DNA of 64,000 nt from Yersinia kristensenii (GTDB taxonomy: Bacteria; Pseudomonadota; Gammaproteobacteria; Enterobacterales; Enterobacteriaceae): contig NZ_UHIY01000001.1 in assembly GCF_900460525.1 (NCBI RefSeq), forward strand, positions 3,286,001 through 3,350,000, given 5' to 3'. Positions 1 to 7,124 of the stretch are shown here, piece after piece; the stretch's first letter is position 1; each line of letters begins with the position of its first letter. A program made the translations under genes and the position numbers. A model generated the notes under the pieces. It was not told where the DNA came from. It saw nothing but the letters and a program-made list of their open reading frames with translations, and did no database searches.

Positions 1-1
1 G

Positions 2-565
2 GCATCGGGGTCAGGCAAAACTACGTTGATGAATATTCTAACGTGCCTGGATACCGTGAGTGAGGGGCAGGTATTGCTTGATGGCATTGATGCTGCGGGT
101 CTTGATGAAGAAGGCCGCAGGAAATTCCGTGCAGATAAGATTGGGTTGGTTTTCCAGCAATTCCACCTTATTCCTTACCTGACTGCGCTGGAGAATATTA
201 TGTTGGCGCAGCATTATCACAGTGTGGTGGATGAAGCCGCCGCTCGACAGGTTTTAGAACAGGTGGGGATGACGCCACGTATGAGCCATTTACCTAGCCA
301 ACTTTCTGGCGGTGAACAGCAGCGGGTCTGTATCGCGCGCGCATTGGTCAATCAGCCACCCATTATTTTTGCTGATGAACCTACCGGTAACCTTGATGAG
401 GAGAATGAACAGCGGGTATTAGATTTGCTAAATCATATTCATCAGCAAGGTAGAACCATTGTTATGGTCACCCACAACCCGGATTTAGGGTGTGTTGCTG
501 ACCGGATAATCCGGCTCCAACACGGTAAATATCTTAAGGAAGAGAGTCGGCATCATGTGGCGTAA
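2..565 (+). CDS. ABC transporter ATP-binding protein, 5' end outside window
   Basis: The ATPase subunit of an ABC exporter of the LolD/MacB type. The reading frame is open from the first bases, and the Walker A motif (ASGSGKTT) lies at the window edge, so roughly 30-40 residues are missing upstream. The Q-loop (FQQFHL), the ABC signature (LSGGEQQR), Walker B (IIFADEPTGNLD) and the H-loop (VTHN) are all present in order. The next gene, a TlpA-like lipoprotein, overlaps its 3' end by 11 bases, and a cytochrome c follows. In Campylobacter and Yersinia an ATPase of this type, FtsX-like permeases and thioredoxin-like proteins follow FTR1 and P19 iron-transport genes, so I infer this is the end of such an operon. 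The permease and FTR1/P19 genes would lie upstream and are not visible. Confidence 0.88.
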   Translation, partial: ASGSGKTTLMNILTCLDTVSEGQVLLDGIDAAGLDEEGRRKFRADKIGLVFQQFHLIPYLTALENIMLAQHYHSVVDEAAARQVLEQVGMTPRMSHLPSQLSGGEQQRVCIARALVNQPPIIFADEPTGNLDEENEQRVLDLLNHIHQQGRTIVMVTHNPDLGCVADRIIRLQHGKYLKEESRHHVA

Positions 566-1052
566 TCAAATCAAAACAGTGAGTTTATGCGCTTTACTGT
601 TACTGCTGAGCGCGTGTAAGCAAGAGGAAGTGGCTGTGGGAGCAGCCGCGCCCCCATTGGCAGCTTATGATCTGCAAGGCAAACCTGTTGCACTCGAACA
701 ATGGAAAGGCAAACAGATTTACCTCAATTTTTGGTCAGCAAACTGTGGTGGCTGTCTGGCTGAGATGGCCGCTTTGGATAAACTGAGCCAGCAATATCAG
801 CAGGATATCGTGGTGGTGGCGATTAATACTGACTCAGAGCAGGTAGATATTGGTTCAGTATTGGCGCAGCGTAATATCAGTTACCCCGTTATTCGTGATC
901 AGCTGGGTATTACGCAGGAGCGCTATCAGGTCATTGGCACACCAACCTCTTTTATGATTGACCGTAGCGGTAAAGTTACTGAATTACATCAGGGCGCACG
1001 TAACGAAAAAGATCTGGTCACATTGTTCCAGCAATGGGCGGCGGGGGCATAA
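555..1052 (+). CDS. TlpA-like thioredoxin-fold lipoprotein
   Basis: A periplasm-facing thiol-disulfide protein of 165 residues. The N-terminus carries a lipoprotein signal with a clear lipobox (LLSAC, Cys at about residue 21). The rest is an AhpC/TSA/TlpA thioredoxin fold with a CGGC redox motif near residue 73 and the conserved cis-Pro segment (GTPTSF) near residue 136. It overlaps the upstream ATPase gene by 11 bases and the downstream cytochrome start by one base, so translational coupling is likely. In FTR1/P19 iron operons thioredoxin-like proteins are thought to support redox handling of imported iron; that role here is inferred from context only. Confidence 0.85.
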   Translation: MWRNQIKTVSLCALLLLLSACKQEEVAVGAAAPPLAAYDLQGKPVALEQWKGKQIYLNFWSANCGGCLAEMAALDKLSQQYQQDIVVVAINTDSEQVDIGSVLAQRNISYPVIRDQLGITQERYQVIGTPTSFMIDRSGKVTELHQGARNEKDLVTLFQQWAAGA

Positions 1053-1366
1053 TGAAAATCTTACTGCTGGCTGCATGCATAGTGGTGCTGAGTGCCACCG
1101 CCCAGGCCGCGACTGACGGTGAACATATCTATAAACAAACGTGTTCAAGTTGTCATGGGCGTTTGGCGGATAGAAAAGGGCTGGATAAAGCGCCGCCATT
1201 GATATCGCTGTCCCGTGATGAAATTGTCGATGGCCTAACCGCTCGGCGTGACGGCAAAATTGTCGGTAGGGGCAATAAGGCCAAGGCACATTTGACTGAC
1301 GATGATATCCAAAAATTAGCAGACCATATCGAGAGTTTAAAAGAGGCTAAGTCCAAAATCCCATAA
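1052..1366 (+). CDS. small c-type cytochrome, periplasmic
   Basis: A mono-haem cytochrome c of 104 residues. It has a Sec signal peptide ending around AQA, and a single CxxCH haem-binding motif (CSSCH). A Met axial ligand is not obvious in the short C-terminal half. I chose the ATG overlapping the upstream stop (TAATG) because the residues before it in the longer frame (MGGGGI) look non-coding and the preceding G-rich stretch can serve as ribosome binding site. As third gene after an ABC ATPase and a TlpA-like lipoprotein it probably shuttles electrons in the same iron or redox system. The substrate is unknown. Confidence 0.8.
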   Translation: MKILLLAACIVVLSATAQAATDGEHIYKQTCSSCHGRLADRKGLDKAPPLISLSRDEIVDGLTARRDGKIVGRGNKAKAHLTDDDIQKLADHIESLKEAKSKIP

Positions 1367-1612
1367 AGCTATTTTTGAGCTTGATGATAAACCCAGCAGC
1401 AAGTCAGGAGTGTGAAAGGGCGATTGTCCCTAGGGGCGCTTCAGTCGCTTACACGACGACGACCCCAACCGAGCCTTTTCCCTTCAATCAACTTTGTCAA
1501 CAGTCTGTTTTTTCGCCATATTTCCTTGACTTTATGAGCGAGACAGGCTGAAACCTTGCGGTGAACTTGCCTGCATGGAAAACTTCATTTAATCGGTTTT
1601 ATGCTGTATTAT

Positions 1613-1635
1613 ATGTTGCATATAAAATGCATCTT
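1613..1635 (+). promoter_or_regulatory. NsrR-like operator upstream of tehB
   Basis: An imperfect inverted repeat. Its right arm AAATGCATCTT is an exact half of the published NsrR consensus (AAGATGCATTT, AAATGCATCTT) and its left arm is ATGTTGCATAT. It lies 24 bases before the tehB start. NsrR is the nitric-oxide-sensing repressor, and tehB has been placed in enterobacterial NsrR regulons. Binding here is inferred. Confidence 0.5.
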
Positions 1636-1658
1636 TAAATTATCTGAGGAATAACAGC

Positions 1659-2576
1659 ATGGGAAATACATCAGCCTTGCTTTGCTATAAAAAATTACCG
1701 GTATGGGACAATGCTGGCATACCTGCGATGTTTCGTGAAAAGCATAATACTAAAGCCGGGACGTGGGCCAAGCTGACAATTCTGAGTGGAGAGATGGACT
1801 TTTTAATCCTTGATGAAGCGGGTAACACACTGGAAAGGCACTCATTTTCTTGTGAGCATCAACCCCCTTTTATTGAGCCACAAGTCTGGCATCGTATTGC
1901 CGCCTGTTCAGATGATTTGCAATGCCAACTCAGTTTTTATTGCCCGCCGGAAGATTTTTATCATAAGAAATATAATTTAACCCCGACACATTCTGAAGTG
2001 ATTGAAGCGATAAAAACGGTCAAACCGGGTAAAGCACTCGATTTAGGCTGTGGTTCCGGACGTAATTCGTTGTATCTGAATTTATTAGGTTTTGATGTGA
2101 CCGCTGTGGATAAAAATGGTGAAAGTATCAGTCGGTTACAACAAATCATTGAGCAGGAAGAACTGCAAAACATAGCGGCCAGTACTTATAATATCAATGA
2201 AACCAGTCTGGATTCTCGCTACGATTTTATTCTCTCGACAGTGGTGTTAATGTTCCTACAGCCAGAGAGAATCCCGCATATTATCAATAATATGCAAGAG
2301 TGTACCTTACCCGGTGGCTATAACCTGATTATCTCTGCCATGTCGACTGATGATTTCCCATGTACTGTACCTTTCTCTTTCACCTTAAAATCGGGTGAGT
2401 TAAGTCATTACTATAAAGATTGGGACATCATTAAATACAATGAAGATGTTGGGCAGCTACATAAGACTGATGAGCAAGGTAACCGGATAAAACTGCGTTT
2501 TGCGACCATGCTGGCGCGAAAAAACTCATTACGCCGCTCGGAATTTATGCAGCACGAAATATTGACTGCCTCGTGA
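1659..2576 (+). CDS. tehB: TehB-type SAM-dependent methyltransferase with N-terminal DUF1971 domain
   Basis: A 305-residue two-domain protein. Residues 1 to about 100 form the small beta-barrel DUF1971 domain ([14 protein letters not shown]), found fused to TehB in many bacteria but absent from the 197-residue E. coli protein. Residues about 105-300 are the class I methyltransferase with the SAM motif [14 protein letters not shown] and acidic strand-2 end (VTAVDKN). The family detoxifies tellurite and selenite by methylation; the natural substrate is debated. There is no tehA next to it. ATG follows a ribosome binding site (TGAGGA), and an NsrR-like site sits just upstream, pointing to nitrosative-stress control. 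Confidence 0.9.
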   Translation: MGNTSALLCYKKLPVWDNAGIPAMFREKHNTKAGTWAKLTILSGEMDFLILDEAGNTLERHSFSCEHQPPFIEPQVWHRIAACSDDLQCQLSFYCPPEDFYHKKYNLTPTHSEVIEAIKTVKPGKALDLGCGSGRNSLYLNLLGFDVTAVDKNGESISRLQQIIEQEELQNIAASTYNINETSLDSRYDFILSTVVLMFLQPERIPHIINNMQECTLPGGYNLIISAMSTDDFPCTVPFSFTLKSGELSHYYKDWDIIKYNEDVGQLHKTDEQGNRIKLRFATMLARKNSLRRSEFMQHEILTAS

Positions 2577-2579
2577 TAT

Positions 2580-3512
2580 TTAGCGGGGCGGTAAGTGGGG
2601 TTCATCACGTAAACGACCGACGATATAATCAATAAATACGCGAAGTTTGGGCGGTAAATAGCGCGTTGGTGGGTAGAGCAACCATAAGCCGCCGCTGTAT
2701 GAACTGATAAAACGCCAGTCGGGTAATACTTGCACTACCAGCCCCTGTTGCAAAGCGGTTCTGGCGGTAAAATAGGGTAAACTGCCGATGCCCATATGCT
2801 GCAATACTGCATCCAGCCTGACTCCCGTGTGGTTTGCCGCATAGCGGCCTTTGGCTGCGACGGTGACAGTCTTAGTCCCTTGGCGGAATTTCCAACGCGC
2901 ATCCCCCGGTGTTTCGCCCAGGTAAATACAACTATGTTGTACTAAATCATGGGGATGCAGTGGCACTCCGTGCGCGGCAAGATATTCAGGTGTTGCACAC
3001 AGTAAATGCTCAATGTTCATTAATTGCCGCCCGATCATTCCTGATGGTGGCTGGTCAGTAATCCGAATCGCCAAATCCACATTATCATCAATCAAATCGA
3101 CATAGCGGTCGTCTAATCTTAACTCCACATCTATTTTACTGTAGCGGCGTAAAAATTCGAATATATGGGGGTGAATGACAAAACGACCCACTGCTTTTGG
3201 CACACTAATGCGGATAAGCCCTTCCGGTTCCTGATTGTATTGACCACTGACCTCCATGACCGAGTTGGCGGCACAGAGCATGGCATTGCAGCGTTTAAAA
3301 ACCTCCTCGCCACTTTCACTCAAACGCAATTTACGGGTGGTTCGTTGCAATAAACGGGTTGCCAGAGCTTTCTCGAGCCGGCTGACACTGCGGCTAATGG
3401 CTGAAGGTGAAACTCCTAATTGGCGGGCGACAGCTGAAAAACTGCCGGTTTCGACCACTTTAACAAAAATAGCCATTTCACTTAGCAATGCCAGCGGAAG
3501 ATTTGTGCTCAC
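2580..3512 (-). CDS. LysR-family transcriptional regulator
   Basis: A 310-residue LysR-type regulator. The winged helix-turn-helix lies at about residues 10-65 (VVETGSFSAVARQLGVSPSAI) and is followed by the linker helix and a LysR substrate-binding domain to the C-terminus. The start is GTG at 3512. It resembles the large group of paralogues that control a neighbouring enzyme. Its 3' end abuts tehB convergently, and its promoter faces the AlaX gene across about 90 bases, so AlaX or its own expression are the likely targets. The ligand cannot be told from sequence. Confidence 0.88.
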   Translation of the reverse strand: MSTNLPLALLSEMAIFVKVVETGSFSAVARQLGVSPSAISRSVSRLEKALATRLLQRTTRKLRLSESGEEVFKRCNAMLCAANSVMEVSGQYNQEPEGLIRISVPKAVGRFVIHPHIFEFLRRYSKIDVELRLDDRYVDLIDDNVDLAIRITDQPPSGMIGRQLMNIEHLLCATPEYLAAHGVPLHPHDLVQHSCIYLGETPGDARWKFRQGTKTVTVAAKGRYAANHTGVRLDAVLQHMGIGSLPYFTARTALQQGLVVQVLPDWRFISSYSGGLWLLYPPTRYLPPKLRVFIDYIVGRLRDEPHLPPR

Positions 3513-3601
3513 AGCGCAACAGTCCTTTGAGTATGTGACGGATTATCACGCCAGACTGACATCAATATAATCATAATGGAAATGATAAAAGGATAATGAT
3601 G

Positions 3602-4228
3602 ATGACGACCCGTATATTTTTTGAAAACGATACACTGGCTATGGATGTTGATGTGCTGAGCTGCACACCTGATGGCGAGGAGTTTGCCGTGATATTGCAG
3701 GCCACGATTTTCCACCCACAAGGCGGTGGGCAACCTTCAGATACAGGCCATATAGGCGATAATAATGTATTGCGGGTTGTTCTACAGCAGGGGCAATTAA
3801 TTCATTACATGGCTCGGCCGATTGCTCCGGGAACTTATCGCGCTGCTGTGGACAGTGAACGCCGCCTATTAAATACCCGCCTGCATTCAGCCGGGCATCT
3901 GATTGGTAATATTGGTGAAAGTTATGGTTGGCTCCCGGTGAAAGCGCACCACTGGCCGGGGGAGGGTAAAGTGTCATTTAAACGGTCACAAAATCCACAG
4001 GTGATTGATATTGAAGCTGTTCAGTCAACCTTGGAACAGCTTATTCAGCAAGATTTACCGCGTCATATTTCTGTTCGGGCTGATTTCCGCGAAGTTGGTT
4101 TTGGCGAACTGCCGGCTTACGCTTGTGGCGGTACTCACGTTAGGTCATTGGGCGCGCTGGGTGAGGTCACTGTGCAGTCAATTTCGGAGAAGAAAGGAAT
4201 TCTGTCGGTGAGTTATCGGGTTGATTAA
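3602..4228 (+). CDS. AlaX-type alanyl-tRNA editing protein
   Basis: A free-standing trans-editing domain that deacylates mischarged Ser-tRNA(Ala) or Gly-tRNA(Ala). Two zinc-binding motifs typical of the AlaRS editing domain are visible: HSAGH near residue 96 and CGGTH near residue 175. The protein is 208 residues long, in the range of short AlaX proteins. Three consecutive ATGs start the frame (3596, 3599, 3602). The AAGGA at 3589-3593 favours the second or third by spacing, and I used the third. It is transcribed divergently from a LysR regulator. Confidence 0.85.
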   Translation: MTTRIFFENDTLAMDVDVLSCTPDGEEFAVILQATIFHPQGGGQPSDTGHIGDNNVLRVVLQQGQLIHYMARPIAPGTYRAAVDSERRLLNTRLHSAGHLIGNIGESYGWLPVKAHHWPGEGKVSFKRSQNPQVIDIEAVQSTLEQLIQQDLPRHISVRADFREVGFGELPAYACGGTHVRSLGALGEVTVQSISEKKGILSVSYRVD

Positions 4229-4322
4229 TCACTAACGATGAATGGCAAAACTCATTTCGATTATGACCAGAATTGCGCGGTATTTTAGTATTTAATGCTG
4301 TTGAGAATTATTAATTAACTTC

Positions 4323-4341
4323 ATTGATAATCATTATCACT
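4323..4341 (+). promoter_or_regulatory. Fur box upstream of fhuF homologue
   Basis: Contains a perfect 6-1-6 inverted repeat GATAAT-C-ATTATC at 4326-4338, the core of the enterobacterial Fur consensus. It lies about 45 bases before the GTG start of the ferric reductase, where Fur binding would block the promoter when iron is plentiful. Confidence 0.75.
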
Positions 4342-4385
4342 GAATGTAATAATGTCATCCATATGAGCCCCGTGGAGTATGGATT

Positions 4386-5171
4386 GTGTCGAATACAGCT
4401 GAGGTAATTTATCCTTCAACAACGGCGATTTCTGATGAAGTCGCCAGTTTGTTTGCCCGCACTTTCGTGCAATTCTCCGAATTGTTTTATGTCGATGCTA
4501 TTGAAATACCAGAAGAAAGTTTAGTGTTAGAACAGTGGGCGACAGAAAATAACTTACCCATATTGATGCAACACTATGAGAACCATTACTACGACGGTAC
4601 CGAGCTTAATCCGCATCATAAAGCGCTGCATTCGTTATGGGGACAATGGTATTTCGGTCTGGTGATCCCGCCGATGATCTTGATGTTGCTGGCATTACCC
4701 AGAGTAATAGATACCCGCCCAGAAAACGTTCGCGTAAAATTTCACCCTACAGGACGGCCCGAAATTATCTACTACCAACATAGTTGGTTAGATAGCCATC
4801 GTTGGCTAGATAAATCACCGTCCTCTTTACTGGAACGGCTCTATTTATTACTCGATCATCATATTATTCTGGTTATGGCGAGAATAGAGCGCCAGCCAAA
4901 AGCTAATATCCGGTTGATATGGAATAATGTGGGTTATTTGATTTTTTGGTATCTACGCGAGTTTGCGAATAAGCTGGGCCCTATTGAGGGCTATGACACT
5001 ATTATTGAAAATCTTTTTCTCACTTCAAGCTTGCCAGATGGGCGAGATAATCCGCTCTATCGCACTGTTATTCCAAAAAATGGGGGGATGGAGCGCCGCA
5101 CTTGTTGCCAACGGAATAAACTGCCGGGTGTCGGTAGTTGTCATGATTGCCCGTTAGAATCTCGCTCATAA
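4386..5171 (+). CDS. fhuF: FhuF-like siderophore ferric-iron reductase
   Basis: A cytoplasmic 2Fe-2S protein of 261 residues that reduces iron in imported hydroxamate-type siderophores. The C-terminus shows the signature cysteine pattern CC-x10-C-x2-C (around residues 240-255) that holds the cluster in FhuF. The N-terminal two thirds match the FhuF/IucA-type domain in length and hydrophobic pattern. GTG is the start, placed after GTGGAG; the ATG at 4379 is out of frame. A Fur box lies in the promoter. It stands alone, without siderophore synthesis or receptor genes nearby, so which siderophore it serves is unknown. Confidence 0.82.
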   Translation: MSNTAEVIYPSTTAISDEVASLFARTFVQFSELFYVDAIEIPEESLVLEQWATENNLPILMQHYENHYYDGTELNPHHKALHSLWGQWYFGLVIPPMILMLLALPRVIDTRPENVRVKFHPTGRPEIIYYQHSWLDSHRWLDKSPSSLLERLYLLLDHHIILVMARIERQPKANIRLIWNNVGYLIFWYLREFANKLGPIEGYDTIIENLFLTSSLPDGRDNPLYRTVIPKNGGMERRTCCQRNKLPGVGSCHDCPLESRS

Positions 5172-5221
5172 CCGGTATATGATTCAGCTTACAAATAAAG
5201 TAAGCCTTGAAGGATATTTCG

Positions 5222-6439
5222 GTGAATAAAGAAAAAATTGCCCATTTAGATGCGGTCAGTCGTAACGCCCGTGTAGTGATGGAGCGCGAAGGGCTTGACG
5301 CTCTGGTGGTCACCGTCTGCGATAATTTCTATTACCTGACTGGCTTCGCCAGTTTCTTTATGTATACCTTCCGGCATACCGGTGCAGCTGTCGCCATTAT
5401 GTTTCGTGATGAAAGCATTCCATCTTACATCATCATGAATGAGTTTGAAGCCGCTAGCACCCACTTTGATATGCCTAACATGGTGCTGAAAACCTTCCCG
5501 GTATGGGTCGATGTTGATGACCCGCGGAACCCACTTAATCATCAGAAAAAGCGCGAACGGCCTATCGGTCCGCCGGTTGAAGCTGTTTTTGGTTTAGTGA
5601 AAGACGCTCTTGCGAGTGCGGGTGTGTTAGATAAGACCATTGCAATTGAATTACAGGCTATGTCTAACGGCGGTAAAAATGTGTTAGATAAAGTGGCGCC
5701 GGGATTAAAGTGGGTTGATTCAACACCGCTGTTCAATGAAATCCGCATGGTCAAAAGCTCGTGGGAGATTAAACACCTGCGCAAAAGTGCGGAAATTACG
5801 GAGTTCGGTATCGCCAGCGCCGCTAAACATATCCGCGAGGGTTGTACTGCAGCAGAATTGACCGCTGCATTTAAAGCCGCGGTCATGACTTTCCCCGAGA
5901 CCAATTTCTCTCGCTTTAATCTTATTTCTGTCGGCGATAATTTCTCACCTAAAATGTTCGCTGATGAGACCCTGGCAAAGCTCGGGGACTTAATTAAGTT
6001 TGATTGCGGGGTAGATGTGGCGGGTTATGGTGCTGATCTTGCCAGAACATTTGTGCTGGGGGAGCCGGATGCGCTTACGCAGCAGATATACAACACCATA
6101 AGAACCGGGCATGAGCATATGCTATCAATGGTGGCACCTGGCGTTAAGTTAAAAGATGTATTTGACAGCACCATGGCTGTTATTAAAGCGTCTGGTTTGC
6201 CCCATTATAACCGCGGCCACCTTGGTCATGGAGATGGTGTTTTTTTGGGGCTTGAAGAAGCGCCTTTTGTCAGCACATTGGCAACGGAAACATTTCGCCC
6301 TGGAATGGTGCTAAGCCTCGAAACACCTTATTACGGCATCGGCATTGGTTCGATTATGCTGGAAGATATGATTCTCATTACCAATAATGGTTTTGAGTTT
6401 TTAAGTAAATTGAATCGTGATTTGTGTCGTTATAATTAA
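5222..6439 (+). CDS. M24-family metallopeptidase (creatinase / Xaa-Pro dipeptidase fold)
   Basis: A 405-residue protein with the N-terminal creatinase-like domain (about 10-165) and the pita-bread catalytic domain (about 175-400). The five dinuclear metal ligands can be read: Asp in KFDCGVD, Asp in GADLARTF, His in NRGHLGHGDG, Glu in SLETPYYG and Glu in IMLEDM. An intact metal site suggests a working aminopeptidase or dipeptidase rather than a creatinase. I prefer the GTG start at 5222 with AAGGA seven bases upstream over the TTG at 5207. A hairpin terminator follows. Substrate unknown. Confidence 0.82.
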   Translation: MNKEKIAHLDAVSRNARVVMEREGLDALVVTVCDNFYYLTGFASFFMYTFRHTGAAVAIMFRDESIPSYIIMNEFEAASTHFDMPNMVLKTFPVWVDVDDPRNPLNHQKKRERPIGPPVEAVFGLVKDALASAGVLDKTIAIELQAMSNGGKNVLDKVAPGLKWVDSTPLFNEIRMVKSSWEIKHLRKSAEITEFGIASAAKHIREGCTAAELTAAFKAAVMTFPETNFSRFNLISVGDNFSPKMFADETLAKLGDLIKFDCGVDVAGYGADLARTFVLGEPDALTQQIYNTIRTGHEHMLSMVAPGVKLKDVFDSTMAVIKASGLPHYNRGHLGHGDGVFLGLEEAPFVSTLATETFRPGMVLSLETPYYGIGIGSIMLEDMILITNNGFEFLSKLNRDLCRYN

Positions 6440-6482
6440 TTTGTACACAATGTCTCATTTTATCTGAATTAAATTCAGTTCT

Positions 6483-6519
6483 AAAATAGACCCTTTTATC
6501 TTTTTATTGGGTCTATTTC
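6483..6519 (+). terminator. rho-independent terminator after M24 peptidase
   Basis: Inverted repeat AAATAGACCC / GGGTCTATTT around a T-rich loop, about 45 bases after the stop codon. The arms are A/T-flanked so it could work in both directions. Confidence 0.65.
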
Positions 6520-6884
6520 ATCACTGATTGCGAGATGATTTAAAATATATAAAACAAGAAAATTCTCATATTAAATATATAGTTAAAGTGAGTTTTTGAT
6601 TTAATCCTCCTAACGATGAAGTGCTATTAACGCCATTAATAAGTGAAACTATTATTTTTTTTATTATAACATGAGTGATGATTTCCCTCACTTATGACTA
6701 TTCGAGTTATGTGTTTGAATATATAAAGGATATTTTAGATTGTTAACTTTGAAAACTACAATCCCCTCCCTAAATCACCAGAAAAACACACCTTGTCATC
6801 TTTTTTTTTAGAACACTGTGTCGTGGGATTGACTTAGTAAAAATATTTAGTCTTTAAATTTTGCCTTTTTGAAGCATATTTATC

Positions 6885-6898
6885 TAAGAATAATCTTA
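6885..6898 (+). promoter_or_regulatory. RcsAB-box candidate upstream of pgaA
   Basis: TAAGAATAATCTTA differs in one position from the palindrome TAAGAATATTCTTA and closely fits the RcsAB-box consensus. It lies about 230 bases before pgaA. In Y. pestis RcsAB has been reported to repress hmsHFRS directly, which fits this location. Confidence 0.55.
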
Positions 6899-7124
6899 AA
6901 GCGATCTGAAATAACGTCTATATTCCATTTTCACCTCTATTAATCTCTGGAATAACAATGTTCTGTAATAACTCGGCAATAGTATTTTCTTTCAACTATC
7001 CTATGTAACATGCTGTAATACATTCCAAGGGCTTCATTTCATCATGATTCCATAATGAAAAATAGACGTTCGTGAAGTTGCTTTTCTTGAAAATCAAACA
7101 AGTTGCTGGCTTAAGGGTTATATA

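Larger units (their letters stand above)
6440..7124. other. 685-base AT-rich non-coding region upstream of pgaA
   Basis: Holds the terminator of the peptidase gene, then strongly AT-rich sequence with no credible ORF, an RcsAB-box candidate at 6885-6898 and the pgaA leader. The pgaA ribosome binding site is the AAGGG about ten bases before ATG 7125. The length suggests a heavily regulated promoter and a long untranslated leader, as known for E. coli pgaA. Confidence 0.6.

Noticed and set aside
1400..1500. Inverted and repetitive G/C-rich stretch after the cytochrome c gene (GGGCGATTGTCCCTAGGGGC)
   Set aside because: Short self-complementary parts but no T-run, no family resemblance to a known repeat, and no second copy seen in the window.
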